The notes beneath the pieces were generated by a model that was not told the origin of the DNA, searched no databases, and saw only the letters and a program-made list of their open reading frames with translations. From contig NZ_CP071321.1 of the NCBI RefSeq assembly GCF_017309585.1, positions 62,001-126,000 of the forward strand: a stretch of DNA of 64,000 nucleotides, written 5' to 3'. The first letter of the stretch is position 1. The number at the start of each line of letters is the position of its first letter. Both the position numbers and the translations under genes were made by a program. The stretch comes from Nitrogeniibacter aestuarii. GTDB lineage: Bacteria > Pseudomonadota > Gammaproteobacteria > Burkholderiales > Rhodocyclaceae. This document shows positions 1 to 9,207 of the stretch, one piece after another.

Positions 1-1
1 G

Positions 2-1078
2 CGTGTGGCGCACCGGACGCTCAAGATCATCACGGTACTCGACGCGCTGCGTGCACGCTTCAAGGACCCGAGGCTGATCGAAATCCTCAGCCTGCCCGCG
101 ATCTACATCGGCGCCTTCCCCGAGCAGTGCGCCTTTCTGTACTACCTGCACGTGGTGTATGCCAGCCTGTATGAGCGCAGCGCCTACATGCGTGGTGGCT
201 CGCAGCAGCTCTCGCGCTTGCTCGTGAGCCAGATCGAGTCCATGGGCGGCGAGGTCCGGCTCAAGACCGACGTCGAGCAGGTGCTGATCGATCCGGACTC
301 GGGCCTGGCCACCGGCGTGAGAACCGACCGGGGCGAGGTGAGGGCGGATCGGGTGATGATCAACGCCTCGCCGCGTTACGCCCTGGAGACGCTGCTGCCG
401 CCGCTCGACGCGCTGGCCCCGCATCGGGCGCGGGCCGCCGAGCAGGTGACCGCCAACGCCACCACCACGCTGTACCTCGTCCTCGATTGCCCGCCCGAAT
501 CCATCGGCCTCGATCACGCCGAAACCATGGTGCTGGCCGACGATCCGCTCGCCGCGCTCGAAGCGCGCCGGCAGGCCCGTGCCCAGCCCACCGAGGCGGC
601 CCTGTGCGAGCCGGCCTACTGGGGTGCCTCGTCCTTCGAGGTCACCAACTATCACGCCCTCGACCCCAGTGGGGGGGCCGTGGTGATCGTCAATGTGCTC
701 GACGACATCCGTCACTGGCCGCCGCGCAAGACGCCGGAATACCGGCAGAAGAAGCGCCGGGTCGCCGAGCAGTTGCTCGCCCGGCTCGACAAGGTGCGTC
801 CCGGCCTGCGCGGACATGTGCGCTACAGCGAGGTCTCCAGCCCGCGCACCTACGAGCGCTACACCCGCAATAGCGCCGGTTCGGGCTACGGCAACCTGGT
901 GCTGCCAGAGGCCACGCCCAACCTCATCAACCACAACTTTCCCGTGCGCAACCTCAGCTTCCTCAGCGCCTGGATCTCCGGCTCCGGCTACGAAGCCACC
1001 ATGGGATATGCACGCATGCTGGTGCGCAGCGCACCCCCCGCACGGCTGGCCCGCACCGGTACCGACAGGAGTTTCTGA
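2..1078 (+). CDS. FAD-dependent oxidoreductase, phytoene-desaturase-like (5' end outside window)
   Basis: C-terminal part of a flavin-dependent amine-oxidase/phytoene desaturase-type enzyme. The reading frame is open to the window edge, so the N-terminal Rossmann GxGxxG region is upstream and not visible. The visible part has the family pattern: a segment allocating a product to a substrate cavity (MRGGSQQLSRLL), a V-x-T-D-R-G-E-x-x-A-D-x-V beta stretch typical of the FAD domain, and the C-terminal motif with GSGYEATMGYARM that closes the FAD site. It ends 3 bp before the SDR gene and is the first visible gene of a 12-gene operon. Carotenoid-type substrates are possible but no phytoene synthase gene is seen here; an acyl or polyene substrate is equally possible. 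Confidence 0.75.
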   Translation, partial: RVAHRTLKIITVLDALRARFKDPRLIEILSLPAIYIGAFPEQCAFLYYLHVVYASLYERSAYMRGGSQQLSRLLVSQIESMGGEVRLKTDVEQVLIDPDSGLATGVRTDRGEVRADRVMINASPRYALETLLPPLDALAPHRARAAEQVTANATTTLYLVLDCPPESIGLDHAETMVLADDPLAALEARRQARAQPTEAALCEPAYWGASSFEVTNYHALDPSGGAVVIVNVLDDIRHWPPRKTPEYRQKKRRVAEQLLARLDKVRPGLRGHVRYSEVSSPRTYERYTRNSAGSGYGNLVLPEATPNLINHNFPVRNLSFLSAWISGSGYEATMGYARMLVRSAPPARLARTGTDRSF

Positions 1079-1081
1079 TTC

Positions 1082-1825
1082 ATGAATGACACTGCCTCGA
1101 GATGGATTCTGGTCACCGGCGGCAGCCGCGGCATCGGTCGCGGCCTGGTCGAGCATTTCTCGCGCGACCACCGGGTGATCTTCACCTATCAGCACAGTGC
1201 AGAGCGTGCCAACGCCGTTGTCGATGCACTGCGCGCCCAGGGGCGTGACGTGTCCGCCTTCCGCTGCGACGGCGGCGACCCGGTGGAGACGGCCGCCTTC
1301 GGGCAGATGTGCGTCAAGGAGTACGGCCCGCCATGGGCGCTTATCCACAACGCCGGCATCACCCGCGACGGGCTGATGGTGAGCATGGACAACACGTCCT
1401 GGCGCGATGTGCTGGCCACCAATCTGGACGCCTGCTTCTACCTGACCCGCGCCTTTCTCGAATCGATGATGGCCGAGCGCAGCGGCGCCATCCTGATGAT
1501 GTCCTCGGTGACCGGCCTGAAGGGCAACAAGGGGCAGGTCAACTACGGGGCGTCCAAGGCCGCCATGAGCGGCATGGTGCGCAGCATGGCCCAGGAGCTG
1601 TCGCGCTTCGGCATCAGTGCCAATGCCATCGCACCGGGTCTGATCGACACCGAGATGGCCGAAGGCATGACCGACAAGGCGCGCAAGGACATGGAATCGG
1701 CCATTCCGATGCGGCGCCTGGGCAGCGTCGATGAAGTGGCCCGGCTCGCCCGCTATCTGGTGTCGCCCGAGGCGGCCTACATCACCGGCCAGACCATCGT
1801 GATCGATGGTGGCCTCACTGCCTGA
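1082..1825 (+). CDS. SDR-family 3-oxoacyl-ACP reductase (FabG-like)
   Basis: Short-chain dehydrogenase of 247 aa, the usual FabG length. TGGSRGIG at about residues 12-19 is the NADP-binding glycine motif, NAG lies near 90-92, and the catalytic Ser141/142, Tyr155 and Lys159 (YGASK) are all present. The C-terminus ITGQTIVIDGGL is typical of FabG. It should reduce a 3-keto thioester or an equivalent ketone with NADPH. The gene starts 3 bp after the flavoenzyme stop and so is translationally linked to it. It is a pathway-specific copy, because the surrounding genes are not the housekeeping fatty-acid genes. Confidence 0.85.
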   Translation: MNDTASRWILVTGGSRGIGRGLVEHFSRDHRVIFTYQHSAERANAVVDALRAQGRDVSAFRCDGGDPVETAAFGQMCVKEYGPPWALIHNAGITRDGLMVSMDNTSWRDVLATNLDACFYLTRAFLESMMAERSGAILMMSSVTGLKGNKGQVNYGASKAAMSGMVRSMAQELSRFGISANAIAPGLIDTEMAEGMTDKARKDMESAIPMRRLGSVDEVARLARYLVSPEAAYITGQTIVIDGGLTA

Positions 1826-1852
1826 TCCCCGTTCAGGACCAAGGAGTCTGAC

Positions 1853-2212
1853 GTGACCTATGCCGTGACCAGTGGATGCATCAACTGCAAGTTCTCCGAC
1901 TGTGTGGAGGTGTGCCCGACCGATGCCTTTCATGAAGGCCCCAACATGCTCGTCATTCACCCGGAAGACTGCATCGACTGTGGCCTGTGCGAACCGGAGT
2001 GCCCGGAGAAGGCCATCTTCGCCGACACCGATCTGCCGGACGACGAGCTCAACGCACTGGACATCAACACGCGTCTGGCCGAGTGCTGGCCGGTGATCTG
2101 CAAGTGCATCGACCCCATGCCCGAGGCCGAGCGCTGGAGCGGGGTCGCCAACAAATGGCCCTTGCTTGAAATCGAAGCCGGCGTGCTTGCCATGGAGACG
2201 GATGCGTCATGA
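1853..2212 (+). CDS. fdxA: Ferredoxin FdxA, 7Fe (3Fe-4S/4Fe-4S) type
   Basis: Bacterial seven-iron ferredoxin, 119 aa. Cys9, Cys17 and Cys21 followed by Pro, and the C40-x2-C43-x2-C46-x3-C50-P set, match the Azotobacter-type FdxA pattern. The sequence GPNMLVIHPEDCIDCGLCEPECP is diagnostic. It starts at GTG 1853 behind AAGGAGT, and its stop overlaps the start of the next gene (2209). Sitting directly before two di-iron membrane desaturases, it is a good candidate for their electron donor. The C-terminal 50-residue tail is also normal for FdxA. Confidence 0.9.
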   Translation: MTYAVTSGCINCKFSDCVEVCPTDAFHEGPNMLVIHPEDCIDCGLCEPECPEKAIFADTDLPDDELNALDINTRLAECWPVICKCIDPMPEAERWSGVANKWPLLEIEAGVLAMETDAS

Positions 2213-3039
2213 AATCGCGCGGGATCTCCGTGGACCTGGCCAGCACGCTGTTCGTGCTGGCGCTGGTGGGTGTTGCCACGGCCATCGTTCTCGTGTCGTC
2301 CACCGCCGTGGCCGCGAGCCTGTCCGTGCTGCTCGGCCTGCTGCTGGTCGGGGCGCTCGAGGCGGTGCATCAGGCGACCCACAACAGCCTGTTCTCGTCC
2401 CGCGCCGCCAACCGCGGGGTGGGCACGGCGCTGGCGATGCTGTTGCTGATCAACTTCGTCCGCTATCGTGCCTTTCACGCCCATCATCACGCCCACACCG
2501 CCACGCCGAACGATCCCGAGCGCGTGCTCTACGAGGGCGAGGGGCAGGGCCCGTTGGTCGCCTGGCTGCTGGCGCCGGTGTTCTATCTGGGGTTTGCGCT
2601 GGCCATCGAGCGCTCGCCCTATGTGGCCATGCGGCTGCGGGGTCAGGCCCGGCTCAACCGGATCTTGCTGATCCTGTTTGCGGCTGCGCTGATCGGACTG
2701 ACCGTCTGGCAGCCGCGGACCCTGGGCCTGCTCTACTGGCTGCCGCTGGCCTGCTTCGGCTGGTTCGACTACCTGCTCAACCAGGCCGAACACTACGGCA
2801 TGCGGGAACTGGCGCCGGGCGAGGACCCGGCCGATGTGACCAACAACCTGCTGCTGCCCGCGCCCCTGAGCTGGCTCTTCCTGCATCGCAACCTGCACCG
2901 GGTCCACCATGTCCAGCCGCGAACGCCATGGCACCTGACCACCCGGGCCTACCGGGCCCAGGGGGCGCCGGGCCTGAGATTCGGGGATTTCTTCTCGCGC
3001 TTCTTCGCCGAGGGGCCCCGTCGCTGGGGCGTCCGATGA
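2209..3039 (+). CDS. Membrane fatty acid desaturase family protein (first of two)
   Basis: Integral membrane di-iron desaturase/hydroxylase, 276 aa. The histidine boxes are visible: H54-QAT-H58, HAHHHAH around residues 90-96, and HRNLHRVHH near residue 230, with an extra NQAEH segment before the last box. Hydrophobic stretches flank each box, as in the FA_desaturase superfamily, which includes acyl desaturases, acetylenases and CrtW ketolases. It overlaps fdxA by 4 bp. The substrate is unknown; the adjacent acyl-AMP ligase and SDR suggest an acyl chain. It is similar in layout to the next gene, suggesting an old duplication. Confidence 0.85.
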   Translation: MKSRGISVDLASTLFVLALVGVATAIVLVSSTAVAASLSVLLGLLLVGALEAVHQATHNSLFSSRAANRGVGTALAMLLLINFVRYRAFHAHHHAHTATPNDPERVLYEGEGQGPLVAWLLAPVFYLGFALAIERSPYVAMRLRGQARLNRILLILFAAALIGLTVWQPRTLGLLYWLPLACFGWFDYLLNQAEHYGMRELAPGEDPADVTNNLLLPAPLSWLFLHRNLHRVHHVQPRTPWHLTTRAYRAQGAPGLRFGDFFSRFFAEGPRRWGVR

Positions 3040-3082
3040 GAGAAACGACCGTCTTCCGATTTACTGATTCCGGAGCTGTTCA

Positions 3083-3967
3083 ATGAAGGTGTTCATTCGC
3101 GATACCGTGTATCTGGCGGTGTTCCTGGCCGTTTTCGGCGCCAATTCATGGGCGCTCGCCAGCGGGTTTGCCCCGGGGGGGCTAGTCCCGCTGCTGGTGT
3201 TGTTGCAAGGGCTGATGTTCGTCGGGCTGATGGAGCTGTTTCATCAGGCGGTGCACCTCAACCTGCACCGCTCGCGCGCGCTCAACCTCATCCTCGGGCG
3301 TCTGGCCGGCGCGCATCTCGGGCTGGGCTTCGTTGCCTATCGCCGTTTCCACCTGGCCCATCACAACAACACCAATACGGCGGACGACCCCGAGCGCGAC
3401 TTCTACCAGACGCCCGCGAGCACCACCGGCTTGTGGCTCTATCCGTTCATCTACCTGTTCCGCAACGCGGGCGTCATCAACCAGGGCAAGTACCTGCGCG
3501 CCGAAGACCGCCTTGGCCACCGGGTCGACCTGGTGAGCATCCTCGTCTTTCGCGCGGCGAGCATCGCGCTGACGGTGGTCTATCCGTGGCCCATGCTGAT
3601 GGCCTACTGGTTGCCGTACTTCGTGTTCTTCTACATCGAGCTGTACATGTCCCAGTCACAGCATTTCTTCTCCGCCGAGGCCCGGCAGGCGCCACGCGGT
3701 CTGGAGCACTATGCGGCGAGCGTGAACATCACCCTGCCGTTTCCGCTCGGCTTCCTGTGCCTGTACACCAATGAACATGCCACCCACCATGTGAAGGCTT
3801 CGGTGAAGTGGTACGACACCCCCGCCAAGACCCGCGAGGACGCGGCCTACGTGTGCAGCATCCCGGCCATCGCCTTCCTGAAGGTGCTGTTCTCCGAGGG
3901 GGCGAAGCAATGGACCTCCACGCCCGAGCTCACCCCGCCGGGCAACGCCCCCCTGACCCAACAGTGA
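3083..3967 (+). CDS. Membrane fatty acid desaturase family protein (second of two)
   Basis: Second di-iron membrane desaturase, 294 aa. Histidine boxes are H54-QAV-H58, H90-LAHH-94 and E231-HATHH-236, at almost the same positions as in the gene upstream. That spacing and the shared sequence around box 2 (RRFHLAHHNNTNTADDPERD versus RAFHAHHHAHTATPNDPER) indicate paralogues. Two successive desaturases in one operon are seen in pathways that make polyunsaturated or acetylenic chains. The intergenic gap to the first desaturase is 43 bp. Regiochemistry cannot be read from sequence. Confidence 0.85.
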   Translation: MKVFIRDTVYLAVFLAVFGANSWALASGFAPGGLVPLLVLLQGLMFVGLMELFHQAVHLNLHRSRALNLILGRLAGAHLGLGFVAYRRFHLAHHNNTNTADDPERDFYQTPASTTGLWLYPFIYLFRNAGVINQGKYLRAEDRLGHRVDLVSILVFRAASIALTVVYPWPMLMAYWLPYFVFFYIELYMSQSQHFFSAEARQAPRGLEHYAASVNITLPFPLGFLCLYTNEHATHHVKASVKWYDTPAKTREDAAYVCSIPAIAFLKVLFSEGAKQWTSTPELTPPGNAPLTQQ

Positions 3968-3975
3968 GCGCACTC

Positions 3976-5448
3976 ATGACCCTGTATGAACAATTCTGCG
4001 CAACCTGCATGAGCTACCCCAATCAGGTGGCCTTCGAGGATGCCCGGCGCACGGTGACGTACGCTCGCATGCTGGTCGACGTCGAGAAAGAGGCTCAGGC
4101 CATGGTCGACCGCGGTGTCGAGTCCGGTGACCGGGTGGCGGTGAGTGCCGGCCGTCCGTATCCGGTGCTGGTGCTCGAACTGGCCTGCGCCAAACTGGGC
4201 GCCACGCTGGTCTTCCTCGAAAGCTTCATGGCCCCCAACAGCGAAGAATGGGCCGATGCGATCGAAGGCTCGTCCGCGCACTGGGCGGTCACCTGGCTGG
4301 ACGAGACCTGCGGTGGCTGGACGCGGACCGACGAACCGCGCGACCCGCTCACTGCGTGGCCCCGCTACATCCTGCTCCAGGCCCGCACCAGCGGCACCAC
4401 CGGACGCTCCAAGGGCGTGTGCCTGTCGGAGACCGCCTTGCTGCTGGCGGTGCAGAACACCCGCCACATTGCCCATGTGCAATCGGACTCGCGCGGCATG
4501 CTCATCTACGAGCCCCTGGGCTTGCTCAGCCAGATTGCTGCCTTCTCGACGCTGCTCTCCGGCGCCACCCTGGTCGATGGCATGCATGTGGCCGATGCTC
4601 CCGACACCCTGGCGGCCTTCCTTGAGCACAAGCGCATTTCCCATCTGGTGATGGTGCCGCAGCACATCGCGGCCACCATCGGCGATCCGCAGCTGGCCCG
4701 GCGCGACCTGAGCGCCCTCAAGACCATCATGTACGGCGCGGCGCCGGTGACCGCGGCCTTGATGCAGCGGGCGCGTGCCGCCATCGACTGCCGCTGGCTG
4801 CAGTGCTACGGCATGACCGAGACCACCGGCCCGGTGTGCTGGCTGGCGCATGAAGAACAGAACCTGGCCGGCTATTCGGTCGGACGCCCAGCGCCCGGCT
4901 GCGACATCCGCATTTTCGATACCGAGACGGGTGAGCCCTGCGAGGCCAATGTCACTGGCGAGGTCATGATCCGCGGGCCGCTGGTGATGGAGGGCTACTG
5001 GAACGAATCCACGCGCCGGCCCGAGGCGGGCGATGCGATCACCGAAGGATGGCTGCACACCGGCGACCTGGGTGCGCTGTCCGATGACGGGCATCTGCTC
5101 CTGCGCGGGCGCGCTTCCGACGAGATCGTGTGCGCGCTGGGCTACACCATCAGGCCGCGTGACATCGAGTTGGTGCTGGAGAACGTCTCCGGCATTCATG
5201 AAACCGCCGCGATCGGCTTCGAGCTCGATGAAGCGGGCATCGTGCCCGTGGTCGTGTGTCATGTGGACCCGGCGCATGCCGAGGTCGGGGCCCTGATCCG
5301 CGGTGCCTTCCACGCCCGGCTCGACCGCTCCAAGCATCCGACGCATTTTGCCTTGCTGGCCGAGGCATTGCCGCGTGGCAGCAACGGCAAGATCCATAAA
5401 GCACGCCTGCGCAGCCAGTTGCAGGCCGCCGACCTGATCGCACTGTGA
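3976..5448 (+). CDS. AMP-dependent acyl-CoA synthetase / acyl-AMP ligase
   Basis: ANL-superfamily adenylating enzyme, 490 aa from ATG 3976. GTG 3964, overlapping the preceding stop, is an alternative in-frame start. Motifs: phosphate loop TSGTTGRSKG at residues 138-147, YGMTET near 279, GWLHTGDLG, and the C-terminal catalytic lysine in SNGKIHK (K472). It activates a carboxylic acid as acyl-AMP and passes it to CoA or a carrier protein. No acyl carrier protein gene is seen next to it, so CoA is the simpler acceptor unless a carrier lies upstream of the window. Operon position after the desaturases points to an acyl substrate. Confidence 0.87.
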   Translation: MTLYEQFCATCMSYPNQVAFEDARRTVTYARMLVDVEKEAQAMVDRGVESGDRVAVSAGRPYPVLVLELACAKLGATLVFLESFMAPNSEEWADAIEGSSAHWAVTWLDETCGGWTRTDEPRDPLTAWPRYILLQARTSGTTGRSKGVCLSETALLLAVQNTRHIAHVQSDSRGMLIYEPLGLLSQIAAFSTLLSGATLVDGMHVADAPDTLAAFLEHKRISHLVMVPQHIAATIGDPQLARRDLSALKTIMYGAAPVTAALMQRARAAIDCRWLQCYGMTETTGPVCWLAHEEQNLAGYSVGRPAPGCDIRIFDTETGEPCEANVTGEVMIRGPLVMEGYWNESTRRPEAGDAITEGWLHTGDLGALSDDGHLLLRGRASDEIVCALGYTIRPRDIELVLENVSGIHETAAIGFELDEAGIVPVVVCHVDPAHAEVGALIRGAFHARLDRSKHPTHFALLAEALPRGSNGKIHKARLRSQLQAADLIAL

Positions 5449-5456
5449 GGGACGAC

Positions 5457-6008
5457 ATGAAACATGCCAGCAGAACCGGCGCCAGCCCGGGCATGGACGA
5501 TGTCGGGTGCGATGCCGCCCCCGATTACATCGACGAGTTCTCGACCGTGCTCGAACGGGACGATGTGGAGGAATGGGAGATGGTGGCCGCGCTGTTCCAC
5601 TCGGCGCCGGGCTGGTTCGATGTGCTCGCCCGCCTGCGCGACCGCATCGTGCGGCTGTTCGGGCTCAAGACTGCGAGCAACAACCCCAGAGTCATTCCAC
5701 CGCCCTACCTGCCGGGGATGCGCATGGGCTTCTTTCGCGTGATCCATGTGGTCCCCGGCGAGGCGCTGCTCGGTGACGAGGACACCCATCTGGACTTTCG
5801 CACCGCGCTGCGCCTCAAGCGCGACGGCGGGCGCACCTGCCTGACCGTGTCCACCGCCGTCCACACCCGTAACCGCTTCGGCCGGATCTACCTGGCCCTG
5901 GTCCGGCCGGTGCACCGGCTGGTGGTGCCGATCATGCTCAAGGGCATGGCGCGCATCCTGACCACACGGTCGCTCCCGGCCAATTTCTACTCCCGAGCAA
6001 GAACATGA
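5457..6008 (+). CDS. DUF2867-like protein
   Basis: Protein of 183 aa starting at ATG 5457, 9 bp after the ligase stop and behind GAGGGACG. The sequence resembles the DUF2867 family: an N-terminal segment with WFDVLARLRDRIVRLFGL, then GDEDTHLDFRTALRL, a strand with TVSTAVHTRNRFGRIYLALV, and the PVHRLVVPIMLKGMAR C-terminus. Family members are predicted lipid- or polyketide-cyclase-like folds of unknown activity. It overlaps the next gene by 4 bp, so it is part of the operon and probably acts on the pathway product. Function unknown. Confidence 0.65.
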   Translation: MKHASRTGASPGMDDVGCDAAPDYIDEFSTVLERDDVEEWEMVAALFHSAPGWFDVLARLRDRIVRLFGLKTASNNPRVIPPPYLPGMRMGFFRVIHVVPGEALLGDEDTHLDFRTALRLKRDGGRTCLTVSTAVHTRNRFGRIYLALVRPVHRLVVPIMLKGMARILTTRSLPANFYSRART

Positions 6009-7171
6009 CATCGACTGCGCTTTCCGCCTCCCCGTTCAACCGGGTGCTCTTCATCCTGTATGGCGTCTCCGCACTGGCGGGGATGGCCGTCGGCCTCTAC
6101 AACCCGATCATCGCGGTGATGATGAAAGCGGCAGGCTATTCGGACACGGCCATTGGCGGCGCCTCCAGCCTGTTCTTCCTGTGCGTGATCCTCACCGCAC
6201 CGCTGGCCGGCTTCCTCACCCAGCGGATCAGCATGCGCCTGGCGCTGGCCTGCGGTCTGGTGCTGGCCGGCACGGCCTCGTGCCTGTTCGCCTATGCCCA
6301 GACCAGCGCCGAGTGGTTCGGCTACCGGGGGCTGCTCGGTGCCGGTATCGGCCTGTACCTGATCGGCGGCCAGTCCGCGGTCAATACCTTTGCCAATGAC
6401 CGCAACCGCACCATCGTGGGCGGACTGCATGCCCTGTGCTTCGGCATCGGCATGGGGGTCGGGCCGATCCTGGGCACGGCCCTGTACGAGGTGACTCCGG
6501 CGCTGGCCATGTTCGTGTGCGCGGGCATCCTCTTTGTGGGGGCGCCGGTCGTGCTCATCGGCCTGCCAGTGGAGGTCGCCAGCAAGCCCCGCGCGCTGCG
6601 CCTGGCGCAGATCAAGCGCATCTCCCTGGCCTTGCACGCGGTGTTCGCCTACGGGGTGGCCGAAGCCATCCTGATGAGTCTGTTCCCCGTCTTCATGCTC
6701 GACCGTGGCTACAGCATGACCACCATGAGCATTGCGTTTTCCGCCTTCGTGGTGGGCGGCATCATCAGCACCGTGCCGCTGACCAAGTGGGCCGACAAGG
6801 CCGGTCAGGAGCGGGTGCTGGCCTTCTGCGCCTGCGTCGGGGTGCTCGGCAGCCTGGCCATGACACTCAGCACCCAGCCCTATATCGCCATGGCCGCGTC
6901 GGCGGTGACCGGCGCCTGCCTCGGCCCGGTGTTCGCGCTGGCCCTGGCGCTGCTCGGCCGTCGCCTGCCCAAGGAAGATCTGGCCGGCGGCAGCGCGGTG
7001 TTCACCGCCTTCTTCAGCCTGGGCTCGATGGTGGCGCCGTGGCTGGCCGCGCTCATCATGGCGCAGCTGGGCAGCCTGCACATCTTCACCCTGAGCACCT
7101 TGCTGTTCGCGACCTTGCTGGTGCGCCTGGTGGTCGCCCGGCCGGCGGTGCAGCAGGCCTCGGGCGCCTGA
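6005..7171 (+). CDS. MFS transporter
   Basis: Major facilitator superfamily permease of 388 aa with about 12 hydrophobic segments. After the second helix there is a loop GFLTQRISMRLALACG, corresponding to the MFS loop 2-3 motif. It starts inside the end of the DUF2867 gene (4 bp overlap) and is followed 12 bp later by the ABC ATPase. Its place between biosynthetic and export genes suggests drug/proton antiport-like efflux of the pathway product or an intermediate; import cannot be excluded. Confidence 0.8.
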   Translation: MTSTALSASPFNRVLFILYGVSALAGMAVGLYNPIIAVMMKAAGYSDTAIGGASSLFFLCVILTAPLAGFLTQRISMRLALACGLVLAGTASCLFAYAQTSAEWFGYRGLLGAGIGLYLIGGQSAVNTFANDRNRTIVGGLHALCFGIGMGVGPILGTALYEVTPALAMFVCAGILFVGAPVVLIGLPVEVASKPRALRLAQIKRISLALHAVFAYGVAEAILMSLFPVFMLDRGYSMTTMSIAFSAFVVGGIISTVPLTKWADKAGQERVLAFCACVGVLGSLAMTLSTQPYIAMAASAVTGACLGPVFALALALLGRRLPKEDLAGGSAVFTAFFSLGSMVAPWLAALIMAQLGSLHIFTLSTLLFATLLVRLVVARPAVQQASGA

Positions 7172-7183
7172 GCGGAGATCGAC

Positions 7184-7903
7184 ATGGATGCTCGTGTGCG
7201 CCCGGCGCAGTCGCTGTACACCCTCAGCGGCGTGCGCAAGACCTTCCGGCTGGGGGAGACCCGGATTCAGGCCCTGCGGGGGGTCGATCTGGACATTCTC
7301 GCCGGTGACTTCCTCGCCATCTGGGGGCCGTCGGGCAGTGGCAAGTCGACCCTGCTCAACATGCTCGGCCTGATCGACGCGCCCGACGAGGGACGTGTGG
7401 TCTTTGACGGCCAGACCGTGGGCGGCATGACGGACGACGCCCTGTCCGATTGCCGCAATCAGAAGATCGGATTCGTGTTCCAGAACTTCAATCTCATTCC
7501 CGTGCTCTCGGCCCTCGAAAACGTGATGCTCCCGCTGCAACTGCAGGGGGTGGGTCGCGCCGACGCACGGGAACGCGCCGCGCGCTGGCTCAAGCATGTC
7601 GGGCTGGAGCGGCTGATGGCCTTTCGCCCCGATACGCTCAGCGGGGGCCAGCGCCAGCGGGTGGCGATCGCGCGGGCGCTGGTGGGTGAGCCGAGGGTGG
7701 TGATCGCCGACGAGCCCACGGCCAACCTCGACTCGGTGACCAGTCATGAAATCATCGATCTGCTCGAACTGCTCAACCGCAAGACCGGGGTGACCTGCAT
7801 CTTCACCACCCATGATCCGCGCCTGCTCGACCGGGTGCCCCACCAGTTGTGTCTCGAGGACGGCGAAGTGTCCGCCAACCGGTTCGTGGAGGTCGGCACA
7901 TGA
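7184..7903 (+). CDS. ABC transporter ATP-binding protein, LolD/MacB type
   Basis: ATPase of 239 aa. Walker A GPSGSGKST at residues 48-56, Q-loop in FVFQNFNLIPVLSALENV (about 97-114), signature LSGGQ at 152-156, Walker B with D-loop ADEPTANLD at 175-183, and the switch histidine in FTTHDPR. The Q-loop region and LLNMLGLIDAPDEG are typical of the LolD/MacB/FtsE branch, which moves lipids, lipoproteins or hydrophobic compounds without a periplasmic solute receptor. It overlaps the permease gene by 4 bp. Confidence 0.9.
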   Translation: MDARVRPAQSLYTLSGVRKTFRLGETRIQALRGVDLDILAGDFLAIWGPSGSGKSTLLNMLGLIDAPDEGRVVFDGQTVGGMTDDALSDCRNQKIGFVFQNFNLIPVLSALENVMLPLQLQGVGRADARERAARWLKHVGLERLMAFRPDTLSGGQRQRVAIARALVGEPRVVIADEPTANLDSVTSHEIIDLLELLNRKTGVTCIFTTHDPRLLDRVPHQLCLEDGEVSANRFVEVGT

Positions 7904-9207
7904 TCGACATCAGCCTGTTCCAGATGGCGTGGCGCAACCTGTGGCGCAATCAGCGCCGCAGCCTGGTGACCATCGTCAGCCTGGCCTTCGGCTTCGGGGC
8001 CATTGCCCTGTTCGCCGGATACACCCATGCGATCTACATGGGGCTGAGCAACGTGGCCATCCACACCGACCTGATCGGGCATCTGACCGTGAACAAGGAC
8101 GGCTGGCGCACCATGGGCAAGTTGCACCCGGCGCGCTACCTGCTCACCGGGGAGGAGATCGAGCAGGTGAGGCGGGTGGTGGAGCGGGAGATTCCGGGCG
8201 CACGGGTGATCGAACGCATGACCGCTTCGGGCCTGGTGTCCAACGGACGCAACAGCACCATCTTCATCGCCGAAGGCATCTCGGCGCCTGACATGCAGAC
8301 CCTGCGCGGGCCCTTCCGCAACGCGCCCGGCGCGCTGGTGGCCGATCAACCGCACGCCGTGACCATGGGCGAGGGGCTGGCCGACACCCTTGGTCTGGCG
8401 CAGGGCGATCCGGCCTCGATTCTCGTCAGCACCATCCACGGCCAGGCCAATGCGGCCGACATCGACGTGGGCACCACGGTCAATACCGGCAACCTGGCCA
8501 CCAACGACAAGTGGATGGTCATGCCGCTGGCGCTGGTGCAGGACCAGATGGACGCGGTCGGGCGCGCCGAGTACCTGACCATCGTCCTGCCCGATGCGCT
8601 GGATGGCGGCGCGCAGCCGGAGGGCGATGACGTGCTGCTCACCATGTTCTCGCGTCCCGCCCCCGACGACGCGACCTCCAACGCGCTGCGCGACCGTCTG
8701 CTTGCCGTCTTCAACGCGGCCGGGCTGAGCATGGAAGTGCGCACCTGGCAGGAGATGTCCACCTTCTACCGGCAGGTGCGCGACATGTACAACATGATCT
8801 TCGGCATGATGCTGGCCGTCGTGCTCTCGATCGTCGTGCTCTCCATCGGCAACGCCATGAGCATGGCGGTGGTCGAGCGCACCCGCGAGATCGGCACCCT
8901 GCGGGCCATGGGCATGCGGCGCCACGGGATTTCGCGTCTGTTCGTGACCGAATCGGTGCTGCTCGTCGCCGTGGGGTTGGCGGCCGGTCTGGCCCTGATG
9001 CTGGCCGTGCGCGCCGGTGTCAACGCGCTGGATGTGCGCTACATCCCGCCGGGCAACACCACGGCCATTCCCCTCTATGTCGCGTTCGACGGTGTGCGCA
9101 CGCTGATGGCCGCCGGCATCCTCTCGGTGCTGGCCATCGGTGCGGCCTTCATGCCCTCGCGCAAAGCCTCTCGCCAACCCATCACCGTATCACTGGGACA
9201 CGTATGA
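7900..9207 (+). CDS. ABC transporter permease, FtsX/LolCE-like
   Basis: Permease of 435 aa from ATG 7900, which overlaps the ATPase stop. Layout matches the MacB/LolCE fold: one N-terminal membrane helix after RNLWRNQRRSLVTI, a large periplasmic domain of about 230 residues, then three C-terminal helices beginning IFGMMLAVVLSIVVLSIGNAM, with the conserved coupling segment VVERTREIGTLRAMGM between them. Together with the ATPase it forms a homodimeric exporter-type or lipid-extracting complex. The following LolA-like gene suggests hand-over of a hydrophobic cargo in the periplasm. Confidence 0.88.
   Translation: MIDISLFQMAWRNLWRNQRRSLVTIVSLAFGFGAIALFAGYTHAIYMGLSNVAIHTDLIGHLTVNKDGWRTMGKLHPARYLLTGEEIEQVRRVVEREIPGARVIERMTASGLVSNGRNSTIFIAEGISAPDMQTLRGPFRNAPGALVADQPHAVTMGEGLADTLGLAQGDPASILVSTIHGQANAADIDVGTTVNTGNLATNDKWMVMPLALVQDQMDAVGRAEYLTIVLPDALDGGAQPEGDDVLLTMFSRPAPDDATSNALRDRLLAVFNAAGLSMEVRTWQEMSTFYRQVRDMYNMIFGMMLAVVLSIVVLSIGNAMSMAVVERTREIGTLRAMGMRRHGISRLFVTESVLLVAVGLAAGLALMLAVRAGVNALDVRYIPPGNTTAIPLYVAFDGVRTLMAAGILSVLAIGAAFMPSRKASRQPITVSLGHV

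Noticed and set aside
3847..5397. Long open frame of 516 codons opposite the acyl-AMP ligase
   Set aside because: A high-GC shadow of the ligase on the other strand, rich in Arg, Gly, His and Gln, with no domain.
5987..7843. 618-codon open frame opposite the MFS and ABC ATPase genes
   Set aside because: Antisense shadow; the + strand genes have clear motifs (Walker A, signature), this has none.
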